DNA of 64,000 nucleotides, from positions 51,539,039 to 51,603,038 of the forward strand of contig OY997590.1 in assembly GCA_963921825.1 (NCBI GenBank), in the 5' to 3' direction. Under the pieces are notes generated by a model. That model was not told the DNA's origin, made no database searches, and saw only the letters and a program-made list of their open reading frames with translations. Shown one piece after another: positions 42,401 to 51,089 of the stretch. How positions within the stretch are numbered: position 1 is the first letter of the stretch; the number at the start of each line of letters is the position of its first letter. Origin of the DNA: Erodium maritimum (taxonomy: Eukaryota > Streptophyta > Magnoliopsida > Geraniales > Geraniaceae). Both the position numbers and the translations under genes were made by a program.

Positions 42401-45400
42401 ACATGCTTTTCTCTTAAACGCTACAATCCCGTATCATGCAATTCTAATATTCGCTAACCTACTCAACCCACGACGCCCCAGTGTCACATGCATTTCTACT
42501 GTTAACTTTCCCTAGTCAGGGACGAGATCCGGCTACTTTTCCCTACCTCAACCGAAGAGCACCCGCTACGCTTCCTAGTTGCTGACGTTCTGGCTCGCTA
42601 CCTTCGGACTTCACTTCGATCGAAGCCGGACGCTAAAGATAACACGAAAGCCATAATTAGAGTCGGTTCCCAAGTTAATTTAAAGGTCACAATTAATCCC
42701 GTTTAAAACCGACAGTTGTTCTTTAAATTCGAGCGGGATAAAAGCGGGGTTGCGGCGAATCGGGTTTGAGTACCCGAGCACCGAAACCGGTGCATGCGAG
42801 GCACGGTCCCATGCACGAGGTCCGATTCAGCGGTCCGCTTTTGTTCCTTTTTAAACCCAAATAGCAGTCCATTTTAACAGCCCGATTATTCGTTCCACGC
42901 TCAACAGATCAAGATCCATTTTAAATCAAACCTGATTGTTCCTTTTAAATTCCTTTTTAAAACTAAAGTCGTTTTAGTTCATTTTCCTAACAGATTTGTT
43001 TCTCAAAACTCCTCGATTCAAAACCGTTATTAACACCAAATTGATTTTAATTCCCTTTTATTTTAAAACTGATTTTCCTTTTTAATCACAAAACCGACAT
43101 CTTTTCTGTTTTCCTTTTTGGGATTGATTTTCAAAAGTTCCGATTCACAACAACACTTTGAATCCGAATTCGTTTTATTTCCTTTTCCAATTCTGGAGTT
43201 ACAGGCTCGGGACAAAACAAACAACAACGAAAACGAACGGTACGGAAATTAAACCGGCCGCCGGCGAATACGTCGCCGGCGACTAAACCCCCAGGCACGA
43301 ACCTCACGTGGAGGGAAGGACGGCAGGGCGGTGCACGGCGGCGGTGGACGTGAACTGGAGAGGAGGGAGGACGATGGTGGCCGGATTCGGGAGCTGTGGC
43401 ACCGGCGACCGGAGTTGAGAGAGGGAGATGAGGGAGGAAGGTCGGGTGAGGGCGTGAGGAGAGGACAAAGAAGACGGGGTGAGGGAGGGGTTCGGCTGCC
43501 CCAGAAACAAAGGAGGACAAAAATACTGAGAAGAAACCCTAAAAACGGGTTTTATACCCGGGCCGGTTGTCCTTTGGGCCGTTGGCGAAGCGGGCCTCAG
43601 GCCCAAGCGAGGGGAGAGGGGCCTGGCCGGGCTTGCCTGTCTGGTCAGGCCTGAACGATCCAATCCTTTGTTTTTTTACACGACTAAAGAATTTAATCGA
43701 ATTTCATCCTCGCCTTTACCAAAACCGAATTAGATTTCAACCTCGACGTTCCGAACGATTAAAATTTAATTTAACTAACCTTTTTACCGAAGCGGTCTTC
43801 ACAGACACCACCCATTAATGGTTTCCAGTTCAATCCATGCATCCTTTTTGAAAGAAATAAAGTCCCCCTTGGTAATATAACTTTCAGAGCACTGAAACAT
43901 AAAAGCCCTGCATTCACAGAGAGAAAAAGCCTATTCACTGTATTTGCAAAAATAAAATATGAAAACAAAATAAGGGGAAAAACATATTTTACTTACCAAT
44001 CCTCGGTTTTGCTTTTATTCAGCACCCAATCAGCAACACAATCCTCAACCTCCAGAATATCGGACCAATAATCTGTTTGACGATCAACGTACGGAGAACA
44101 CAGAAATTTAGACGGTGCAATCAAACGAGGTAAAGGTTGTTTGTCTGGGGTTTCCCTTAATAAAGATGCCTTGCTATATCCAATTGACGTAAAACTATTG
44201 CCACTTGCAGTAGGTTTCTTAACAACAGGGGGATTTTTCTTAACACCACCTTGAGCTTTTTTTGCTGCAACAGTACGGGGTACTTTCTTCTCGGGGACAG
44301 CAGCGGGGCCTTTCTTACCGGGTGCACGAGCAGGACCTCTCTTCTTCGGTGGATCAATAATTGAGCCAGGCTCCACATGACCAACACCATCAGTCGACTT
44401 CTTAGGAGGATGCATGAGCCCTTTTTTATCAGGAAAAGGTATGCCAGCAGGGCGTTGTACTATGGATTCACGCAATATTGCCATTTCAAGTTCAGGATTC
44501 TCGTCAACTTTCTCAGAGACCTCTTTCCCACCAATAGAACGATTGATATTTTGGTCAACCCGTGCAGTAACAATTGGCGGGGGTTGAGTCTTGCAAGCTT
44601 GATTAACAGGTGGATCATTGTTGACATTTTTTTCGACAACAATTATATTGAGTGGCTCGGGTTGCTCTTGAAGTGTCTGAAAAAAGTCATTGACAGACGG
44701 AGACCCGTTGACATTTCCTTGACTGCATTCTATAGTAAGTGGGTCTGATTCCACTACAAGAGCCCAACAATCATCTTTGTTAACAACATCGGGAGCTTCA
44801 CATTCCGTGATTGGATTATCAACAACCATGTCACAAGCTTGCTTCCCAATACCATAAGCAACAGAAATAGCGTCAAACTCATCGCCAACACTGTTATTCT
44901 TTTCTGGCTCAGTTTGTTCTGCAACAATATTATCCACAGGGGCTGCATCATTACTTGCGAACAATTTCCGTACCACATTATCGCATTCAGGGCTTGACAA
45001 TGTAGTGGATCCAGCAGGGCATGGTGAAAGAACATTGGCAGGCGATTTTTGGGATGGTGAAAGAAGTCTGAACGATGGTGGAGTAACGGCACGAGCAGGT
45101 GGCTTCTCTCCTCTGTTGTACCCTTCCCCAACGCGTGTTGCTGCTTCAATCAATTTCTCAATGGTCTCAATAACCCCGGGTAGATTAAACCATGAGTCTT
45201 GTGACAGCAACACACTTTGTGTGTCAGGCATGGCATCTTCGGGATTTTTTTTCCCGGTCAAACCATCAAACAGGGTTGACATTGTCTTGAAACACTCAGT
45301 ATTGGGATCAGCGATGTGCCCTTCAACCAACAACTGATGCCATTCCAAAAAACCTTCTACAACCTTATTCCCTGCTATTCGAAACCTTTCTGCAATCCTC

Positions 45401-45429
45401 TGAATACGATAAAAAGAAGCATGTTAATG

Positions 45430-46020
45430 TGATTAAATGCAAACAAATAAAACACAGGGTATCCATCAACTACGAAACACATCTTCAAACCAAAATGTGC
45501 ATATTTGCACACAATAAACCTAGGCACAAATCACATGCAGCAAATACTCAAAACTGTTTCGCAAAACAGAGTGCGCATACTCGCAAAACAAAGAATCACT
45601 ATCTGCAAACTAGGTAAAGCATACACGCAAAACATAAATTCACAATCCGCAAACAGGGTAAGCATATTCGCAAAACATATATTCACAATCCGCAGACTAG
45701 GTAAAGCATATTAGCAAAAAGGTCAATCAATAACAGAGAATGCATCAACTAAAACACCAAAATGAGCATATTTTAAAACTGTTCCTATCAGAGTACGCAC
45801 TATCGCAAAACATACAATCACTATCCGCAAACTATTAAAACCATACTAGCGAAGCAAAAATTCACTATCCGCAAAACACAATATCACTAAACGCAGAACA
45901 TATATTCACTATTCGCAGAACATATATTCACTGTTCGCATAACATAAATTCACTGTCCGCAAACCAGGTAAAGCATATTCGCAGAACATATGTTCACTAT
46001 CCGCAAAAAAAACAAGTCAA
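45430..46020. repeat. Most regular 22-nt CGCAAAC array of B (intron of the Ulp1-like gene)
   Basis: Successive core G positions 45805, 45827, 45849, 45871, 45893, 45915, 45937, 45959, 45981 and 46003 are each exactly 22 nt apart. Units look like TTCACTATCCGCAAAACAT with variation of the CG core (CCGCAA, TCGCAG, ACGCAG, TCGCAT). The stretch 45540-45720 has more copies with slightly looser spacing. Confidence 0.95.
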
Positions 46021-47399
46021 TCAATAAACCTAACTGTACATTTGAAAAACATAATTCCCCCACAAAAAAAATTAATTAAATAATAGAGTACCTCTGCAGA
46101 ACACCTTTCACTATGAAAAGGGGGGGTATTCGGGGCCGGCGGATCTCCACCATTTCTATCACCACTTTCATTATTCCTATTTACGTTAGGTGGTGGATGC
46201 TGAGCGTCATTATCTTCCTCCCTAACACGTGGAGGACCCTCCCTCCGTATGTGACCCATTCCAAATGACTCACACTGTAATTAATCACCGACTCTTCTGT
46301 TCACCAATGCAGTATTCCATCCAATCAAAGACGGCCACGCCCTAGGAACCTCACACGTGCTGACTTCAACACGATCAAGATAAAACAACTGCATCATTGA
46401 AAGGAAAAGACATGTCACATGAATATAACATAACAGTTTATTAGATATAAAATGCAACACGTTAAAATGATAAATAAACTTACCAACAAGAAAGTGATTG
46501 GTCCAGAAAAATTCTTTGAACCATCGGGTTTTAACCAGGCTTGTTTTGTATCCACAAGTCTCTTGACTAAGAACTTGCACCAATTAAAATCTTGTATGTG
46601 AGATACATCAACGATAGAACGGAAGCATGACTGATTCACATAACCATCATTCCCGGAATCGATCATGCAAGTGACAAACAACATCATGAAGTTTCTTTTG
46701 AAATCATCTCCCCCTTCAATTTGCGTCTTCATCTCATCAACCAACTGCTTACTGGTGATAAGACGCTTGAACTCGCCTTTGTCTTTTGTATCGAACTGCT
46801 GCTGCCACAATTTAAGTTCATCAGTGCACAGGGTGGCTCACTTATCTACTATGACGTCGCGCACACCATTTGGAATGCCCAAATTTTCATGCTCTTCATT
46901 CTCTGTGATACGCAATTTGGCATCTGTCAATTCCATTGATGAGCTAAGATGGTTATACTTAGACACCAGGTAATATCCAATCTTGCTTAGAATGATCTTC
47001 ACAGCCAAATGAAGAATGTGCCCAAACCCAATTTCGCGCACTGTTTCTTGTTGGCGTTTATTCAAACTCTCCACCAACTCAACCAATCTCTTTGGAGATG
47101 ACCTGGTCTTCAAAATAGCATCCACGCCAACCTTATCAGATAACGGGACAACTCTATCAGACTCACAACCCTTGGTGCGCTTAACATTCTTCTTCTCAAC
47201 AGCTAATTCTCCACATCTCTTCTTTCCAGCTTTAGCAGGTCGGACAGCTACATCGAGACATTCTTCTTAATTGAAAGTCTTTGTTTATTTTTATTCTTAA
47301 TAGACTTCTGCTCCTTCAACATATTAGCAAGAGTCGTATTTCCTTCACCAATATCAGCCTCTGTGGATGGCCTATCCATTAAAAGAAGAGGTACCACTG

Positions 47400-48060
47400 T
47401 ATCCGGAGTTTTATCTATAATTCGCAAACAAGGGTTAGCATTTCAGCAAAACAGACAATATACAAAAGCATTGCATATTCACGAGAAAGAAAAACAGTGC
47501 CCGCAAACAAGATACTATATATTCGCAAAACATAAATTCACTATCCGCAACTACATAAATCTAATTCGCAAAACATATATTCACTATCCGCAAACAAGGT
47601 AAAGCATATTATCATAACAGGTCAACACAATAACAGGGTATGCATCAACTACAAAACACATCTGCAAACCAAAATGTGCATATATGCATACAATAAACAT
47701 ACTCACATATCAAATGCAGGATTATTCAAAACTGTTTCTCAAACCATAGTGCGCACACTCGCAAAACATAAATTCCTTATCCGCAAATTGGGTAAAGAAA
47801 AATCGCAAAACATGAATTCATTATTCGCAAAACAGAAAAACAAAGTCCGCAAAACAAGATACTCGCAACACAGAAACCCCAAAACCTCAACCAACAACTT
47901 GGTTTTCCTCAAAAGTAGATCAAAATCATCTCATAGTTGAATAATTTCATGGTATTTCATTATTCACTTGAAATGGTATACACTAAAAGCAAAACACAAG
48001 CGCTCTGAAAACATAGCACCTATAAAAAATCCGCAAACTACAAACACTATATTCTCAAAT
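47400..48060. repeat. CGCAAAC motif array at the 5' side of the Ulp1-like gene
   Basis: Many copies (CCCGCAAACAAGATACTATA, TATTCGCAAAACATAAATTC, TATCCGCAAACAAGG, and so on). 47620-47760 is a diverged duplicate of 45460-45580 (TGCATCAACTACAAAACACA, CAAACCAAAATGTGCATAT). No exon recognised here except a possible small first exon around 48060-48125. Confidence 0.85.
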
Positions 48061-48489
48061 TACCTTATTCGCTGTCCCTGTTGCAGAATGTTGTAGATTC
48101 AGCAACCTTGTTCTTCATTCTCTACAAACGGATTACTATAATCAAAAAGCTAGATAACCAAACGAACAAGATTGAATCAAAACCCTAAAAACACCAAAAA
48201 TTGTAACTCACCACAATGAACTATTGAAATTCACTTTGAAATCGCGTAGAAGACGAATATCAAGGCAATGTAAGCTCAAAAAATCAGATTCCGAAATGTT
48301 CGTTTCGCTAAAAACTCGATTCTGCAAGTGTTTTGGTGAGCACGAAACGTTTCTACGCGAACGGGTAGATAAAAGTACGCTTATACCCCCGAACCATAGC
48401 AAATCAGTTGAAATGAATCCCACGCGCGACTTATTTACGACGCGTGCCACTAATGACGCGTTCAAATCTGCGCCATCGCGAAATTCACA
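48061..48489. other. Right subterminal region of B
   Basis: No convincing gene. It may hold the first exon and promoter of the Ulp1-like gene (an ATG on the minus strand at 48117). CACGCGC stands at 48421-48427, and ACGCGT-type boxes occur at 48439 and 48456. Confidence 0.5.
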
Positions 48490-48555
48490 TCGGACGGCCA
48501 TCACGCAGTGCGCAGGTTCGCACCAAATCAGGTGGTTCGCACCTGATTGCACTCC
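48490..48555 (-). repeat. Right terminal inverted repeat of element B
   Basis: Reverse of the left end: ATCAGGTGCGAACCACCTG (48531-48549 read backwards), then GGTGCGAACCTGCGCACTGC. Abuts (TA)n. Confidence 0.85.
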
Positions 48556-48577
48556 TATATATATATATATATATATA
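48556..48577. repeat. (TA)n tract between elements B and C
   Basis: Eleven TA units at the junction. Confidence 0.95.
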
Positions 48578-49942
48578 GGAGAAATCTATTGAGAACCACT
48601 CTTAACATAGGAACCGCGAGAACCAATCATACCCACACTTATCTATGATCCAACACTCATCAAAATGTCACATCATCACCCCAATCCAAGCCAAATTCAC
48701 GCCACTTTCAACCATTCTCACACAAGCAAGGGTATAACTGTAATAGCATGGTGCCATGTGGACAATTGTCCATTTTTTTTCTTCACAAATTCACTAATTT
48801 AATATTTCCCGATTCGTTTGAACTCCGATTAACTTCAAACTTGCGCCAATTTTTTTCTTTTTTCAAGGGCTTTAAATCAAGATCAGTCATGAATATATTT
48901 TGAAGTACGAAAATAAAAATTTATATCAAGGTGATAAAAATAATGTTGAGCGTTGATAAATCTTCACTAATAAATGTTTTATATTGGAGTACCAAACTAG
49001 TGCTAAATGTTGATAAAAAAACATGTAATGGGGTGATAAGAAACAAATAATGAGGTGATAAAAACCATTTTCAATTTTGATAATAAGTAGAGTTTAACGT
49101 TGATAAAAAAAACTTGTGATGAGGTGATAAAAAACACGTAATTCAATGATAAATCTAGTGTTTAGTGTTGATAAAACTGGTGTTCATAAAAAGCACGTGA
49201 TGAGATGATAAAAATCATGATCAGTTTTGGAGAATTGGGTGATAAAACCAGTGTAAAGTGTTGATAAAAACAGGGTAAAGTGTTGATAAACCCAGAACAA
49301 AGTGTTGATAAAAATTACCCATATATAATTCCTTTAAAAACTAGCCCCAAAATAATTTTTTTTTCGTGCTTCAAAAAAACATGTGATGGGGGTGATAAAA
49401 CACACGTAATTTGAATGATAAACCTAGTGTTTAGTTTTGATAAAACTAGTGTTCATAAAAAGCACGCGATGAGGTGATAAAATTATGATCAGTTTTGGAA
49501 AATGAGGTGATAAAACCAGTGTAAAGTGTTGATAAAACCAGTGTAAAAGTGTTGATAAATCCAGATTAAAGTGTTGATAAAAATTACCCAGATTTTTTTT
49601 TTAAAAAAATCAACCCCGAAATTTTTTTTTTTCGTGCTTCAAAATATATTCATGACTGATCTTGATTGAAAGCCCTTAAAAAAACAAAATTATTGACGCA
49701 AGTTTGAAGCCAATCGGAGTTCAAACGAAGCGGGAAAAATTAAATTAGTGAATTGGTTAAAAAAAATAATATGATACTTTTACTAAAAAGCCCATACCAC
49801 TTACTAAAAAGTGCTGTTTTTTTTTTGCAGTCAACAAGTCAACTACTCAATTGCATCTCATCCATCCATTCCTAAAATGGATGACTTAGATTGGTTCTCG
49901 CGGTTCCTACGTTAAAACATGGTTCTCACCAGATTTCTCCTC
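48578..49942. mobile_element. Element C: non-autonomous TIR element flanked by (TA)n
   Basis: 1365 bp. Left end GGAGAAATCTATTGAGAACC; right end reversed GAGGAGAAATCTGGTGAGAA; both continue with TAGGAACCGCGAGAACCAAT. A subterminal block like that of A and D lies at about 48800-48905 and, inverted, 49635-49745. The centre is a GTTGATAAAA array. No coding capacity. The ends differ from those of A/B, so it needs a different or more tolerant transposase. Confidence 0.88.
48930..49600. repeat. 22-nt-step TTGATAAA array in element C
   Basis: Core (T/G)TGAT starts at 49239, 49261, 49283 and 49305 (22 nt each). GAT falls at 49509, 49531, 49554 and 49576 (22, 23, 22). Typical phrases are GTGTTGATAAAACCAGTGTA and GAGGTGATAAAA. 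49130-49250 and 49400-49510 are a larger duplicated block. Confidence 0.92.
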
Positions 49943-49952
49943 TATATATATA
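49943..49952. repeat. (TA)n tract between elements C and D
   Basis: Only five TA units, the shortest junction of the stack. Confidence 0.9.
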
Positions 49953-51043
49953 GGATAACAATCAGGTACAAACCTCACAAATTGGTCAAAACGTAAAACT
50001 AATCTCATCCTTTAAAATATTTTATTGGATGTGTGAGATTTTTTTTCCAATTTTAACTACACGCGCATAAAAATATGTCTAAATTGGCTTTAATTTCGAA
50101 TTTGAGGCTAATTTCGACTTTTTTTTCACCAAGTTTACTATTTTGATCTTTCCCGCTTCGTTTCAACTCCGATTTAATTTTTTCTTGCGCCAATAGTTTT
50201 CTTTTTCCAAGACCTATCTATCAAGTAGCATATTGAATACGTTTTGAAGCAAGAAAAAAAACGATTTACTCAAACAAAAAAAAAGAAACGACATGAATGT
50301 ATGTTTTGTAATTTTCAGTTGTATATGTACCCTAAACTTAATGTATGTTTATATTGTAAAGTGAAAAGTTATGGGTAGTATACATACAAATGCATTTGCA
50401 AAAACATACATTAAGGTTAACTTACACATACAGATGAAAATGGTAAAAACATACATTCAGTTCAGCTTACACATACAAATGAAAATGGGAAGAACATACA
50501 TTAAGTTTAGCTTACACATATGCAGTTGTGAAAACATAAAAACATACATTAAGTTTAGCCTACACATACAAATGAAAATGGCAAGAACATACATTGAGTT
50601 TTAGCTCCTATAAACATACATTAGGTTTAGCGTACACATACAACTGAAAATTACAAAACATACACTAATTTCGTTTATTTTTTTTTTGTTTGAGTAAATA
50701 TTTTTTTCTTGCTTCAAAAAATATTCAATATGCTACTTGATAGATAGTTCTTGGAAAAACAAAAATATTGGCGCAAGAAAAAATTAAATCGGAGTTGAAA
50801 CGAAGCGGGAAAGATCAAAATAGTAAACTTGGTGAAAAAAAACGAAAATAGCAACCAATTTCGATTTCCCACTTGTATTTTACGATTCCCACTATTTTTT
50901 TCCCGAAAATACCCACAAACAATGCGTGTGAACATATTTTGGAATCAGAATTTATCAAAAATCTTAGCCCTTGATTTGCTAAATTGAATGGTGTAGATTA
51001 GTTCTATGTTCTGATCTAAGGGAGGGTTTGTACTTGATTGTTC

Positions 51044-51046
<3 letters not shown>
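49953..51046. mobile_element. Element D: non-autonomous TIR element flanked by (TA)n
   Basis: 1094 bp. Left end GGATAACAATCAGGTACAAA; right end reversed GGGGAACAATCAAGTACAAA. Long arms carry the common block TTTCCCGCTTCGTTTCAACT at 50150-50255 and, inverted, 50710-50820. The centre is an ACATACA array. The end phrase AATCAGGTACAAACC is close to AATCAGGTGCGAACC of A and B. No genes. Confidence 0.88.
50370..50665. repeat. 22/23-nt-step ACATAC array in element D
   Basis: ACATA starts at 50404, 50426, 50449, 50471, 50494 and 50516 (steps 22, 23, 22, 23, 22), then 50542, 50564 and 50587. Two unit types alternate: ACATACATTAAGTTTAGC and ACATACAAATGAAAATGG. Confidence 0.92.

Positions 51047-51083
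<37 letters not shown>
51047..51083. repeat. (TA)n tract at the right edge of the transposon stack
   Basis: About 18 TA units between element D and the LINE. No tRNA 3' half follows it. Confidence 0.95.

Positions 51084-51089
<6 letters not shown>

Larger units (their letters stand above)
41023..43803 (-). mobile_element. Solo LTR of a Gypsy family, inside a Ulp1-like exon
   Basis: 2781 bp, from TGTCACGCCCC to GTCTTCACA on the plus strand (i.e. TGTGAAGAC...GGGGCGTGACA on the minus strand). It is flanked by the duplication GACAC (41018-41022 and 43804-43808). There is no internal region, so it arose by recombination between two LTRs. Its 3' part shares GGAGGCATATGACCATGCCCG and the GGGGCGTGACA end with the other Gypsy LTRs of the window. 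Removal of the LTR and one GACAC restores the exon frame. Confidence 0.93.
39747..47379 (-). pseudogene. Ulp1-like (C48) protease gene of element B, interrupted
   Basis: Multi-exon gene on the minus strand. From the N-terminal side: a basic segment (47100-47380, with KRCGELAVEKKNVKR and DAILKTRSSPKR); a conserved region (47125-46484: LWQQQFDTKDKGEF, FMMLFVTCMIDS, DFNWCKFLVKRLVD); an LFYLDRVEVSTCEVPR exon (about 46390-46284); a Pro-rich exon (46274-46092); a 470-codon linker exon (45399-43997) with PPKK/APGKK-type basic repeats. Exons 43891-43809 plus 41022-40944, 40852-40754, 40431-40294, 40200-40006 and 39926-39747 encode the peptidase, with His in NHFTLLCIDMKN, Asp in IIDN and Cys in MDCGVYAMWHME. 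Ulp1 enzymes cut SUMO or related ubiquitin-like proteins. The layout is that of plant MULE-borne Ulp1 genes. Lesions: solo LTR inside a coding exon (41023-43803), in-frame TGA at 46838-46840, and a frame change near 47268. The 5' start is not resolved. Confidence 0.85.
10509..48555. mobile_element. Element B: giant multigene Mutator-like (MULE) element, 38 kb with nested insertions
   Basis: The termini are inverted repeats. Left (10515 on) and right (reverse of 48549 back) share the identical core ATCAGGTGCGAACCACCTG, then GCGAACCTGCG and weaker similarity over about 65 bp. Both ends abut (TA)n. In between lie a FAR1/MULE transposase, a Ulp1-like protease gene, an acidic protein gene and eight small basic coiled-coil genes. 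The spaces between them carry the same CGCAAAC motif with a roughly 22-nt step, which stops at the element ends and at the borders of later LTR insertions. Subtracting those insertions (15889-22939, 23017-31477, 41023-43803 and one TSD copy each) leaves about 19.7 kb. That the two ends belong to one element is an inference from TIR similarity plus the motif coverage. Confidence 0.82.

Noticed and set aside
45795..46020. CRISPR-like array (short repeats at even spacing)
   Set aside because: The step is 22 nt with an 8-10 nt core and no long unique spacers, and it is plant nuclear DNA; a dispersed transposon motif explains it better.
10509..48555. Helitron interpretation of the multigene element
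   Set aside because: No Rep/helicase gene, no CTRR hairpin end; inverted termini and a MULE transposase point to Mutator.
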